A stretch of DNA of 64,000 bases from the NCBI GenBank assembly GCA_023213395.1, contig CM041465.1:233623741-233687740 (forward strand), written 5' to 3'. Positions 10,301 through 22,710 of the stretch are shown here, piece after piece. Made by a program: the position numbers and the translations under genes. Source of the DNA: Cycas panzhihuaensis (lineage: Eukaryota > Cycadophyta). The notes below the pieces were generated by a model, which saw only the letters and a list, made by a program, of their open reading frames with translations, did not search any database and was not told where the DNA came from. Numbering within the stretch: position 1 is the first letter of the stretch; each line of letters starts with the position of its first letter.

Positions 10301-11536
10301 TTGCATCCAACTCATAAAGACCTCCATTTTCATATCCAATTGCAATGAACTTTCCCTAATTGTTCCTTATGATACATTTACCATTTTTAAAGAGAATGGT
10401 CATGTTTCTTTTATCTATATGACCCATGAATGTCAAGTTCTTAGCTATATTAGGGACATATAAAACATCATAAATGAACTCTTTTTAATTGTTTGGAGTT
10501 GTAATTAGTATTTTTCTAATTCTCTTAACTATTAGAGATGAATTATCACTAATTGTGATGGTTCTCCATGAGTTTCTCATAAGTTTTTTAACCATTCCTA
10601 ATTCTTCGTCATATGTTTAGCAGTGCCTAAATCATCATACTAAACACCATCAATTTTACCTATTATAACAACCAACAATCATTCATCTTATGTATCTCCA
10701 TAAGCTATATTGCTTGCTTATTTTTAATTAATCTTTTCATCATATTACAATTACTTTCATTCACATTGAATATGACCAACTTTTCCCAAATAAAAGTATA
10801 TAAGTCCTTTAGACTTATTTTGCCCTTTTGCAACATTGGGTGGAGTTGGTTAAGGACCTCTTTGATTTGAATTTTGATTAGCAACCTTTGATTTGATATT
10901 ACTTTTCATTGGTTTTTTCTCCTTCATCTTAGCTACAAAGGTATTTGGCGATTCTCTGTCACTTCCTCTACTTATCATCTACCCATGCTATAATAACGAT
11001 CCTTTAAATTGATTGAAAGTCAACGCCTTCATATTATGAGTTATTGTCAAGTTTATGATGAAGCCATCAAATGATCTAAGAAGACTCTTCAAGATGGCCA
11101 TAATCAATTCTTTATTAACAATAGTTACTTCAACCATGTTTCATTGATTTTTCAACTTCTTAACTTGTTGCAGGAGTTTAACAACAAAAATTTTCATCTT
11201 GAGACTATACAGCCAATTCTTCAATATGATTGCCCTAACATCATTTTTGTTTTCAATTAATATAATTAAACTTTCCCAAACTTCTTTTATTGTTTTTGCA
11301 CTTTTCACATTCTCAATTATATTTGCCCCTAAGGACAAATTGATTAAGCTTTTTGCAACATTATATTTTCTGTCAAATTCATTGATTACTCTTTGATTAT
11401 ATTTTGGATGAACAATGGTGAGTGCACCAAATAAGTCATTTATAAGAAATATACTCTCCATTTGATGTTTCCAAATCCCATAACTATCAAGCCCATTCAA
11501 CTTTTCAAAAATAATATTCACTATATTTCTAGACAT
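10300..11536 (-). pseudogene. Copia C Gag-protease, Gag N-terminus open
   Basis: ATG 11536 opens a 131-codon frame (to 11141) with a UBN2/copia-type Gag start: EKLNGLDSYGIWKHQMES, then KSLINLSLGANI and KTIKEVWESL. Beyond a stop, a zinc knuckle remnant (YLGKVGHIQCE near 10750-10800) and then protease sequence follow, including ITISDNSSLIVKRIRKI and IYDVLYVPNIAKNLTFMG around 10440-10560. GKFIAIGYENGGLYEL lies at about 10310-10360, just before the truncation. The Gag would build particles and the protease would process them; this copy is inactive. Confidence 0.78.
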
Positions 11537-12739
11537 AGTGATGAAATTGATTTAATCATTATAACAAAATAAATGTAAATGTATAAATGAAATAAAATGA
11601 AAATAGGACACTCTAATCCATAAATTAACATACCAATCATTGAAAATCCTCTCATATACCTCAGATTTGATCCACTCTAAAAAATAAAATTTTATTATAT
11701 ATTAAGTCTCTCTTGGTCTTTCAACTAATTTTTTTAAAGCTTATTTTTTGTAGTAATGATGAATGTTTTAATAGTACAATGAGCATGAGATATTATTTTG
11801 TGATATGACTTACTCTATTTTAGAGTATAAAAATAACTCATCCTATATTTTTTGAATTAACAAATAACTTCTACAAACTTTAGAAAATAACTTATCACCC
11901 TTTTAGCTAATATGATTAGGGGCTTCAAACATGAAGTGCCAAATAGACTTAACAAGTGATTTAATAATTAAATCAAGATATGACTTTGGAAAATGCTTTA
12001 TGCCAAAGTTGAATTCTGGGCTCCATTTATAAATGGATGAACTATGGTGACTTCATGTAAATCAATAAATTGTGGCTATGCCTTCATGATTTCTTACGTG
12101 ACTCTTCTTTGGATGCTTCAATCTGATGGTTATTCTTGGTGTTATCTTTCGCAAGTAGTTTCCTTCCTTCACAGGAATGTATACTTAGTCTCCATAGACT
12201 ATGTTCTTTATCTTACTTCTTCAGAATTAATGATCCACTACCACAGATAGTTCTTAAAAGTTGTGAGCTTGATCTATAGTTATCTCTCAATTGACAATCA
12301 AACAAGTTATGGTGTTTTATTATAGGTTAGGTAAGAGCTTAGCAAGGTGTTTGCTCTCCATAGAATGAGTCACGGTTTCACAAAATTTCCTCAGTACCTT
12401 ATAGACTGTCAATCTTACTACCAACTTCACTATCTAGTTTCTTAAACTAAGGCTTCTTATTATTTGTCTCCTACTATGCTTCATAGACTGATCAAGTTTA
12501 CCAAAACCACTAACTTCTCAATGCCCTAGGTTTTGGCTTATTTAATAATAATCATAATTGCCTTTTAATTGGTGAAAGATCACTAGGTTCATGCAAAGAT
12601 ATGGATAATTGACTATAAGTGTAGATGCATATAAACATAAATAAGTACTTCTTCTAATAATGGAGTCTCATATCAAATTCACACCTTTACATCAACAGTT
12701 ATTGCTTTTATCGGCTCACAATCTTTGTTTAAATCTGAT
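11537..12739. other. Copia C leader or unassigned insert
   Basis: About 1.2 kb lie between the Gag start and the primer site, long for a copia leader. The 12,000-12,530 part is less AT-rich and may be a foreign fragment, but I recognise no domain on either strand. Confidence 0.35.
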
Positions 12740-12752
12740 CCACTTTGATACA
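12740..12752 (-). other. Primer-binding site of copia C
   Basis: On the minus strand the sequence reads TGTATCAAAGTGG, one base short of the TGGTATCAAAGTGG form of the initiator tRNA-Met complement found in many plant copia elements. It lies just inside the LTR. Confidence 0.6.
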
Positions 12753-12753
12753 T

Positions 12754-13204
12754 TGTCAAAAAATATATGGGTTTGATATCATTTAACCACAAACAATTAA
12801 ACAATTATCAAACATATATATCTCTTAATCAACTGAGGTAGAATGATCTGTCCATAGTCATTCTTAATTACTTAAATGCTTAAGTACATAATGCTCATCA
12901 TTGGGATAATACATTATGGACTCGTACATAGTCCTCATAGACTTTTTAACTTTCCATCAATATCTCTATCAACATGGCACAATGACTTATATGTGTATAA
13001 CTAATATACCATGTTGCATATTTGACCATAAAAATACACCACTCATTAAAGATTTATCCTTTTAATGATCTAATCACATTTAATACTCATAAGTGACTCT
13101 AAGATCCTAAGTATACGACTTAGTTAATGACTTAAGTTATGGACCGTAGAGACTTATATACACAACACACTTAGACATAAATATATAAACATTATTTTCT
13201 AACA
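12754..13204 (-). repeat. 5' LTR of copia C (family 'A' LTR)
   Basis: Starts TGTCA next to the primer site and ends CTAACA (TGTTAG on the element strand). Its outer end is fused directly to the start of an unrelated LTR-like sequence (TGAATAAT). The terminal ~140 bp are repeated at 13294-13436. Confidence 0.6.
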
Positions 13205-13523
13205 TGAATAATAGACAAGGAGGTGAGTATATGATATGGTAAGAATGTTCAATAAGAGAAAATATACATAAATGAATGTTCAACAAGGGATTGACCTTTT
13301 AATGAGCCAATCATATTTAATACTTATAAGTGACTTTAAGATCCTAAGTACAAAACTTAATTAATGACTTATGGTCCCTAAAGACTTAAATGCATAATAC
13401 ACTTAGACACGAATATATAAACATTATTTTTTAACATGAATAATGGACAAGGAAGTGAGCATATGATATGGCAAGAATGTTTAATAAGAGAAAATATACA
13501 TAAATGAATGTTCAACAAGGGAT
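13050..13523. repeat. Tandem duplication of an LTR-LTR junction, period 232 bp
   Basis: Two adjacent, clearly similar copies each contain the end of the copia C LTR followed by the beginning of another LTR-like sequence. The landmark AACATGAATAAT occurs at 13201 and 13433, giving the 232-base period. The copies differ at scattered positions, so the duplication is not recent. Confidence 0.8.
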
Positions 13524-13756
13524 CAAAAGAATGACTAAATTTTATTACTAAACTTTATTTTATTCAAAGAATAAGGTATATATTTATAATACATCTCACC
13601 TTAAATGGAGAACCTCTAAAGTCAACCTTTATGCACTCTTACACACTCCAAGTGGCACATATAACTAGGTGATTATAATATAAAATTCATAATAAAAGAG
13701 ACAGTGTAAAAGAAATTTAGAATTTAATTTATATAATTAGATATTACTATTCAACA
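13437..13756 (-). repeat. LTR of a second family ('B'), solo or orphaned
   Basis: From TGAATAATGG to TTCAACA. Its right half matches 21540-21755 over most of its length (shared blocks such as CCAAGTGGCA and ATTACTAT near the end), so both are copies of one LTR family. No internal region is recognisable on either side. Confidence 0.6.
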
Positions 13757-14723
13757 TACCCTCTAGATGGTATATAATTACATAATTATAAATATCACAT
13801 CAAAGAATAAATTTTGGTCTTCAAATGTGTTGAAACTTAAGTTATTTCAAATACCTTTGATTTTATCAATGGCCACATAAATGATGCTCCATCTACTAGT
13901 CTACATAGGTAACTAGACACTACAACTTCTAGTTTACTAAGTAACTCCTTTATATGTGTGGTTTAGTCAATGACAAATCAACTACACTTTAGGAATATGT
14001 CGTCCTATGTCGTCAAGTCAAGTGAGTTGGAAATAAGTACTAGAGTAGTAGAAAATATGACCCACTCTTGCCTAATGGGACTATAATAGCTTCTTCGATA
14101 AAGCATGGTTATAAACACAACATCAATTGGATTTTATGGTCTATAGTACTTAAGTCATTAGCTTTAATGGCCATAAAATACATAAAAAATGGGGCTCTAT
14201 AACCTCACAAATTCCTTATAGGCTTATATATGTCTAATAATAACAATTAAAATGGACTTGAAATGATTAAAATAAGATGTGACTAAAGAAATATTAAAAA
14301 ATAACTCTCTTATGATTTTTAATAATTTTCTATAAAAAATGGATTCTCTAGAGCCTAAAAGTAGAGTCTATGGCTTAATTTTCTTTTCCATTTGGTGTAT
14401 ATTACATTAATAGAAATATCATCAAATAATTTAGAACCATTAAAAATGATTAAATATGCCTTAAAAAAAGAAAAAAAAAACTCTTAAAAGAGAATACAAT
14501 TTTAATATAATTCAATTTTAATCTAATTATTCTACTTTAAAAATATAACAAAATATCCGTATGACCTATGTTATGAAGGTGGTTGAGTTAGCTTTTTGAC
14601 ATATCCTCTAGATCTAAAAAGTGACTTTATATGACTAAATTATGATAGAAAAAATGAATATAGATCTTTTAAAATTGAAGCAGGGTTAAAAAATAGAAAT
14701 TAGCCTCTTTGCTGCTAGGCTAC
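13757..14723. other. AT-rich DNA without recognisable features
   Basis: About 970 bases between LTR B and gypsy 1. I see no coding domain, LTR pair or RNA gene. Confidence 0.5.
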
Positions 14724-15700
<977 letters not shown>

Positions 15701-16420
15701 ACTCAAAGACCAAGAAACCTTAGTTATCATCATGATAGAAGTCCATGATTAAGCATTCAACAACTATGGGACTTTTCAGTACCCCCTAAATGGCCTTCAA
15801 AGATAGGTGAGCCACTCATATGACATTTGCCTAAGAAAATTATGGAGTTTAATAGGAAAAGGATAATAAGACAGGCAAATAAATAAAAAATAGAGAAGTA
15901 AGAGGGCAAATTCTATAAGAAATGATAAGAATAAGGGGAGGTCTATCGAGGAGTCTAAGGCAAGTGGAGAATAAATACCCCTGAAACAAAATGAAGGATA
16001 TAAAGGACTAATGGTATTAACACTAGCTTCGATATAATTAAATGTGCTTAGCTTAGAAGTTGCACCCTTAGCCTCAAAATTATCAAAAGATGAAAAGTAA
16101 AATGTAGAAAAGGGTGAAAGAAATTCAGACAAAGAAGTGGAAACCCATAAAGAAGAAAAAAAATCAGAGGAGGAGGAAAATTAAGAGAATAGAAATATAA
16201 AGGAGATGGAGAAGACAAAGGGAAGAAAGAAAGAGGTGAAGAGTCTCGAATCAAAAAATGGTATCATATATATATGACAAAAATACCCGTTTCACTAAGG
16301 AATATGATTTAAATATTAATAATAATGTAGTAAGGAAGTAAGATAAGTGGTGAATATCAAAAAGTGTTATATCAACCCGTTTGGAAAGAATCACCAGGGA
16401 ATAAAAAATGGGTCAAGTGG
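15701..16420. other. Gypsy 1 leader/deletion-junction region, purine-rich
   Basis: Between 5' LTR and RNase H. A strongly purine-rich stretch on the plus strand runs from about 16070 to 16250. The octamer TGGTATCA at 16259 resembles a primer-binding site but lies far from the LTR edge I can support. The missing gag-RT segment must have been lost here. Confidence 0.4.
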
Positions 16421-16423
16421 TGT

Positions 16424-16900
16424 TTCTAGAATAAGTTTTTTTCTTATTCATGTGGATGCCTCACAATTTACTATTAGTTGTGTGTTAGCTCAACATAGAG
16501 AAAATAATGTTGACCATCCTTTCTACTTTGTAAGTTGAAAGTTTATAAGAGTTAAACGAAATTACATCATTATAAAAAGAGAAGACTTGAGAATGGTGTA
16601 TGTTTTATAGCAATTTTACCACTATCTTCTATTGAATATTTCTATCTTTTATGTTGATAACCAAGCCCTCATGTATTTTGTTAATAAATTATTGCTATGT
16701 GGGCATATTAGTAGGTTGCTAATGTTATTCCAAGAATTTACATTTAAGATCATTGTGAAACTAAAAAAAAATACATGTGATTCTTGATTAATTATGCCAT
16801 ATATAAAATAGAGAAAATGTTGTAGGAATAATAGATGACTCTCCAGACATAGCATTGTTTAGTGTTGAAGTAGTACCAACTAAATGGTATGAGGGAATTC
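16424..16900 (+). pseudogene. Gypsy 1 RNase H remnant
   Basis: RNase H degrades the RNA strand during reverse transcription. The readable N-terminal motif IHVDASQFTISCVLAQ, followed by HPFYFVS, matches the gypsy RNase H start, including the first catalytic Asp. Later, after stops, the NISIFYVDNQALMYF block near 16640 corresponds to the motif containing the last catalytic Asp. Stops (for example TGA and TAG) interrupt it. No RT precedes it. Confidence 0.75.
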
Positions 16901-16959
16901 TTGAATATTTAATGATAAGAGAATTTCCACAAGATCTACATAAAGCATAATGATGGCAT

Positions 16960-18060
16960 TTAATCCACAAGGCTAAGCCTTACCAATTAACTTAGGGTGA
17001 ATTATATTTCTTGGGCCCTAATGATGTGCTACATCATTATCTGAAACCCCATAAGATTAGTTAAATAGTCACCCAAGCACATGGGGGCATGGCTAATAGG
17101 CATATAAGACTAAAGGCCACTTAGAGAAAAGTATTGACTGCTAAATTTTAGTGGTCAATAATCTTCAAAGACATTTAAATATGGGTTAAAACATGTGGCT
17201 ATTGTGAATAGATAGGGGAACTTTATTGCCAAGATTTTTAACCATTAAACCTTATACTACCATTCGAACCATTTAAGAAATAAGGTCTTGATTTTATTAA
17301 ACCAATTTGGCTTGTAGCTTGTTGACCTCAAGCCAAATATGTTTTAGTCACCATTGATTACATGATTAAATGGGTAGAAGCTAGACTGTAATTAGATTCT
17401 TATATGAAGTAATAGTGACATAATTTGAATGTCCCTTAGAATTAGTGACTAAGGATTATATTTTCTAAACTAAGTAGTAAAATAATTAACATCCATATTT
17501 ATGATTAATCATTAAAATTTGACACCATGTTATCCCAAAGCCAATAGGCAAGTTGAAAGTTTTAATAAAATCATTGAGAATTATTTGAGAAAAATCTATA
17601 ACATTGGAAGGTTTGATTAGGCTAAGAAACTACCATTAGTGTTGTGGGCCTTTCACACTACTTATAAAAGGTAGTAAATCAAACACTGTGTAGGTTTTTA
17701 TGGATTAAAAAGCTACAATTCCCATCAAGTTTGAGATTCCTAGTTTGTGTATAGCCTTAGCTTATTATCTCAATGATAAAAATTCATTAAGGGAATAATT
17801 ATGGTAATTATTACAACTAGAAGAGACTTAATATAAAGTAGTCTAGCTATAGAATATTGAAAACATAAGACAAAAGCATGGCACAAATGCCACCTAAAAT
17901 CACTATAATTTATTGAAGGTGACCAAGTGTTGCTCTATAACAACAAGTTCCAAATATGTCCTGCGAAATTAAGGATGAGATGGTTAGGTCTGTATATAAT
18001 GGACTCAAAATTTTCAAATGCGTCAATCTAGTTATTTGAGATTTATAGACTAAGATGTTA
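16960..18060 (+). pseudogene. Gypsy 1 integrase remnant
   Basis: Contains, in order, a His-His segment near 17080 (QAHGGMANRHI), the CGYCE Cys pair near 17190 completing the zinc domain, LDFIKPIWLVA near 17290, and YVLVTIDYMIKWVEA near 17340 with the first catalytic Asp. A later block around 17540-17590 has the usual QVESFNK (AEGQVEATNK-like, catalytic Glu). A C-terminal segment, CHLKSL then GDQVLLYNN near 17920, matches the conserved GDxVL motif. Many stops make it non-functional. This is the best-preserved part of gypsy 1. Confidence 0.82.
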
Positions 18061-19401
18061 ATATTGGCCATTGGTAATAGATTGAAGCCTTATAACCATT
18101 AAAATAAGGGGTCCCTATGAGGATCAACTATGTGTAACATGACATTTTGTTCGAGTTATAGAGACTCGAGGTTATCTTAGCATTCGATCGAGATCCCACA
18201 TAATGTGTAAAATCAAAATATAAAAAAATCAAAAAGCAATAAAAAATAATCATAAATCAAATCATGCATCTAAGCAAAAAATATATGAATATATGTATGT
18301 ACAAAAATCATCTTTTTTAGTAATTGTTCCTAAAAAATACACTATGCATTCTAGAAAATGAATGGGAATGAGAATGTGTCAACTAAAGTGAACACTATTC
18401 AAAGTCATATTATGCATTCTTGTTAGCATTCTAACGGGGAGCGTATTCAATAACACACTTGATTTAAAGAGAAAATCAAATATATTCTTCCTTATCCTAG
18501 TGAGAAGAAATTTCATTCCATATAAGAATGTTCAATGTAATGCATCTTAGGTTTATAGCTTAGAAAACTTTAATTTTCTTGTATTTTCATCTTATTTCTA
18601 TTAGATACAGTTAGTATTAATTTTCACTAGCTCCACATAGTATGTATAATAAAGACTACATGTTGTTAAGAGAATTATTTGTTAAAATTAAAGGGAGAAT
18701 TAAAGGAAATACTAATAACCTTTAAAAACTCATTAAAACAAGCAAGTTGAGGAAAATACATTTATATGTAACCATTATATTGGGACCTAGAAATCATGGA
18801 TCAAATTTTAATGGCTTTGAAGAAAGATATGGAATATATTTAGTTGGATAAGGATGTGATTCATACTTTGATGGGACTTCCTAAGGAAGGGGACATTCAA
18901 GTAGCCATTAAACACCTCGAAGTGAATTGTGAAAATTCAGTAAAGAAACGTATAATGAAAATACCTAAATATTCTTCATTGGCATCAAAATCATTGACAT
19001 CAAAGATAACTGGTTGTAATGTGTGTCCAAAGTGATCATCACTTATTTTTCATCAAAACAAAAATATACATGTATTATTAGGACAATAATATTGGTGTTT
19101 ATACAAATTCATAATAGAATATAACTAGATTCGTGTAAGGTTTTTGGCAACCAAGGTGGAGGGGCTAGAGAAAGAATACAAGGAAAAATTTATTGCTTTA
19201 CAAGAGAAATTAAAATATAAAGATGAAATTATTACCATTTTGATATAGATCAATAAAGATATGTTGAAATCCAATTAACCTAGTGGTGATCTAGGTTTGC
19301 AGGAGAAATCCTAGTTATAAATTTAAGGAGGAAGAAAATACAAAAGTTTAAAAATTTAATTTTTTATTGAGTAAGGATGTTTTTCATTAACTTGGGATAC
19401 A
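18061..19401 (+). other. Region between integrase and 3' LTR of gypsy 1, with a small unrecognised ORF
   Basis: About 1.3 kb, longer than needed for a simple 3' untranslated region. It holds an open frame at 18844-19035 (63 codons, starting MDKDVIHTLMG) with no domain I recognise. Near 19150-19245 there is a charged segment, LEKEYKEKFIALQEKLKYK, that looks like a coiled coil. Some gypsy lineages carry extra ORFs here. It may equally be a degraded fragment of gag or of a host gene. GGAGGAAGAAAA at about 19327 resembles a polypurine tract but lies ~65 bases before the LTR start. Confidence 0.4.
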
Positions 19402-20088
19402 TGTTAAGGGTTAAATTTGGTTATCATATACTTTAGATAGTAGAGAAGGTATCAACTTGTATCTAATAAGGCAAGATGAGTACATGAGTATTTCAATAGA
19501 CAATTGCATGGAGGGATGTATACCCAAAATATATGAAATCTACTAGAAAATAGCTCTTAGTAAATGTATGATTAGGTGTGTTCCTAAATGAGAATGTAAT
19601 ATAAGTAGAATGTATATCAAGAAAGAATAGAATATAAGTACCAAATAAGATGAAACATTTTAGAACTGATGATGTCATCAATACATGTGTATATATACAT
19701 ATGTACAACCATAATAATTATAATATAGTCATTAATTGGAGTCATAATAAAAAGGTGTGAGTTATGAAAATGAATGGTTGTAATCATAAGTCACAATCAT
19801 TCCCTTCAAGAGTATATTTATGGGTTATTTCTCACCTTGTTTGATGTAAGGGTCGAGTCATTTGATCTAGTGATACCTTCTCTAGTGTGGAAGACAATGG
19901 TAATGATCTTTGGTTATGCAAAGGACTATTATATGGTATTGCTTAATGAAATTGGAGTTATAAGGAATATTGTGCTTTATGTATGAATGCATTATTGATG
20001 ATTATGATAGTAATGTTGTAATGTTATAATAATGTTATGATGATATCATTATGTTGATATCCATGGTCTTGTAGAGTATGTTGAGCCA

Positions 20089-20135
<47 letters not shown>

Positions 20136-20330
20136 GATATTGTTATGATTATATGGATAACATATTAAATTTTATTATGTAGATTACATGGTATTAATCT
20201 TCTTAACATATGTTCTTAAGAGGATACAAACTAGAGTCAATAGTTGTAGGTCACCTAATCTTGCCATGTGACCATGGGGCTAATAGAATGAGGACTTTTA
20301 TAGACCTCATAAAAAATCAATCAAATTTAT
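19402..20330 (+). repeat. 3' LTR of gypsy 1
   Basis: Begins TGTTAAGGGT and aligns with the 5' LTR at 14724, including both flanks of the AT microsatellite. The right edge is approximate. Confidence 0.7.
20093..20132. repeat. AT microsatellite within gypsy 1 3' LTR
   Basis: About 20 AT units in the position equivalent to the compound repeat of the 5' LTR. Confidence 0.95.
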
Positions 20331-21314
20331 TTATTTATTTTCAACATACCACTTTCACCAAAAATAATTATACATTTGTGTGGGAAGACATGCATAAGCC
20401 TTCTTTTTATGTAATAAGTTGATCAGGTGATAGGTTAGGTAGTTGCCTCGTCATTACATTGCCAAGCATTATACCTTCTCAAAATTGCTTTGCCTCTCTC
20501 CATTGATTAGCCCTACCTACCATCTGTGATAGGTATGTTTCCTCTTCTTCATCTCTATTTAGGTATGATATGCCCTCTCTTATCTCTCATTTAGTGTCTT
20601 CAGAAATCACTCTACCTCTCCCTATCATCTAGCCTTGCTTACCATTTATAATAGGTACCTTGTCTCTCCTCCATCTATGTTTAGATTCTTGTTCTATGAA
20701 GGATATTCAATGTCTATAATATGCTTCATTATGATCCATTGCCATTCTTAACTCTTCTTTGTCTACACCTATGGCCTCTTATTCTTACTTTTCATCTTGC
20801 TTTCTAATCCTTGCTCGCGGTTTTCTTCAATTATAATGGTTGTGTATTCATTAGGCTTGTATTTATGGCTCATTTGCCTAAAATTTCTTCTATAAAACTT
20901 TAAAAATAATATATTTATGACCTTCAATAAGCCCTCACATGTATTATAATTTTGGCACAACATGCATAAGAAAAATGATTCATAATAAAGTTTTTTTAAA
21001 AGCATTAAATTTACACTTTTACCATTAAAAAAGTTTCACCTATATGTAGTCTTAACTTGCTCCAAAATAGCAAAATAATTAGCCCCCCAAAAAATATTTA
21101 CAACACTTAAAAAATTAGCCTTAAATAACTTTAAAAAATAGCCTCAAAATGATTGACGACTCTTTGAAAAAAATGACTTATTACAAGTCACATAATGGGT
21201 GCTAACTTGGTTCTAAAAACATATAAAAACCATGAAAGTAATGGCTCTAAAAAAATGAAAAAATAGGCTCTAAATTATCATTTCCAAAGGATTGAACCTT
21301 CAACTCTGATTCTA
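20331..21314. other. AT-rich DNA with a weak local direct repeat
   Basis: No coding domain seen. Around 20490-20690 a pyrimidine-rich segment of roughly 125 bases appears twice in degraded form (both copies contain CTCTMYCYWTYRTYTAGCC-like sequence, then TACCATYTRTRATAGGTA). The part next to 21315 may be the internal region of the element owning the LTR at 21411. Confidence 0.4.
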
Positions 21315-21410
21315 ATGTGGAAAATTTGATATGGCTTTAATACCAACCATTAAAAAATTGACATGGCTCTAATACCAATTAGTGTAAAACTTGACATAGT
21401 TATGATACCA
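21315..21410 (-). other. Three primer-binding-site-like motifs in a row
   Basis: On the plus strand GGCTTTAATACCA, GGCTCTAATACCA and TTATGATACCA follow each other at intervals of about 35-45 bases, each preceded by a TTGAYATRG-like block. On the minus strand each resembles the TGGTATCAGAGCC site. The third touches the LTR and is the one in the proper place. The others look like tandem copies. Confidence 0.65.
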
Positions 21411-21755
21411 TGATATTCACTGGATAACACATAATAGCTAAAGACAATGACATGAATGATAGATAAGAAGTTGAGTATATAATATAGAAAGAATGCTTAT
21501 TAAGATGAAATATGCACAAATGAATGTTAAATAAGGGATTGGAAGAATAGCCAAACTTTATTGTTTTCAAGAAATTAGATGCATATTTATAAACAATCTC
21601 ACCTCAAATAGAGAATCTCTAACCTTTTATGTGCTCTCACATATTCCAAGTGGCATGCATAATTAGATGGCTACAACATAAAATTAATAAATATTTAAGA
21701 AAGGATGAAAGGTGTTTAAGATCAAATTTATATAATTGGATATTACTATCTAACA
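21411..21755 (-). repeat. 5' LTR of a minus-strand element (family 'B')
   Basis: Starts TG directly after a primer-site-like motif and ends CTAACA. Its right part is similar to 13532-13756. No Gag or Pol is recognisable to its left, so the internal region is missing or too decayed. Confidence 0.65.
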
Positions 21756-22176
21756 ATATAAGTCTAATAATATTGGAGAACCTCTAAGATATTTTATAAG
21801 AATTCATGAATGTGTGAGCTCTAAATATAAATTTTAATAATGTTCATATATTAATATCTACGCAAATGCATATATATTTTAAGTTGTATATGCACAACAT
21901 TTGAGGGATGACCATCACAAGATTCATGGATAAACCATAAATTAAATATCATTTTCTAATACTTCTACATAATGTTTAAATTTTTCTTTTTATCATGTTA
22001 CATCAATAGACTTTGTATTTATCTCTAAACTACTTTATATGTATATCATTTTGTATTTGTTCTTCTTCCCTAGCTTCTAAGACAAAATCTGTCTTCCTCT
22101 TGCTTGGATTCATAACATTAGTTTTATAACCTTATAAAGTGATCAACATATTAGGTATCCACTTGTAAATACTTGT

Positions 22177-22501
22177 CAGTTAACCACTTTACATTTGGAT
22201 GGTATCACTTGTGAATGGTGGCAAAACTTGGAATGAATTAGCTTTATAAACCAGTACTTCTCGTAGGACAAATTTGTTAAGTTGTTTGTAGAATAGTTTA
22301 AAACTACGATATAAACTACTATGATGAATTAAGAAGGCTAAAGCAAGCCAACTCAATAAAAGCATATAATGAGGCTTTTTTTAAGTTAGTTTATGTAGTG
22401 AGTAATATCCTTATGGATAGGCAAATTCAATTATACATTGATGATCATTCTATAGATATCTAGGTAGATGCCTAAATTGTCACCCCACAAAACTTAAATA
22501 A
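22177..22501 (+). pseudogene. Gypsy 3 Gag, first piece
   Basis: Reads TLHLDGITCEWWQNLE, the conserved 'A-x-WW' region of retrotransposon Gag. A frame change is followed by DELRRLKQANSIKAYNEAFF and NILMDRQIQLYID, and then VTPQNLNK, a typical end of the capsid domain. It is cut at about 22502 by the copia D LTR. Stops at several positions make it inactive. Confidence 0.75.
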
Positions 22502-22698
22502 AGTTATGAGTTTGACTTATCTTTGTTTGTTTTAAAGTTAAGTTAAGGGTTATGTGTTCAACCCATCTTTTATTATGTCTTGACACTTAGCCTACATGCA
22601 TAGGCTCACTTATATGCATAATATGCATTTATATGAGAGTATTTCTCTCTTATTAATACAAGAAAGTAACTTATTCTTCTATTCTTATTGTTCTAGTA
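22502..22698 (+). repeat. 5' LTR of copia D
   Basis: Aligns with 32069-32268 over nearly its full length (shared AGGGTTATRTGT, GGCTCACTTATAT, ATTTCTCTCT blocks). The first ~15 bases diverge, so the left edge is uncertain by that much. Confidence 0.75.
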
Positions 22699-22710
22699 TG
22701 GTCTTAGAGC
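22699..22710 (+). other. Primer-binding site of copia D
   Basis: TGGTCTTAGAGC, two changes from TGGTATCAGAGC, immediately after the LTR. Confidence 0.7.

Larger units (their letters stand above)
10300..13204 (-). mobile_element. Truncated Ty1-copia element C
   Basis: Minus-strand order: LTR (12754-13204), primer site, long leader, Gag from 11536, zinc knuckle remnant, protease. It stops at about 10300 against copia B's integrase. Integrase, RT and RNase H are absent. The two truncated copias therefore meet tail to tail. Confidence 0.75.
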
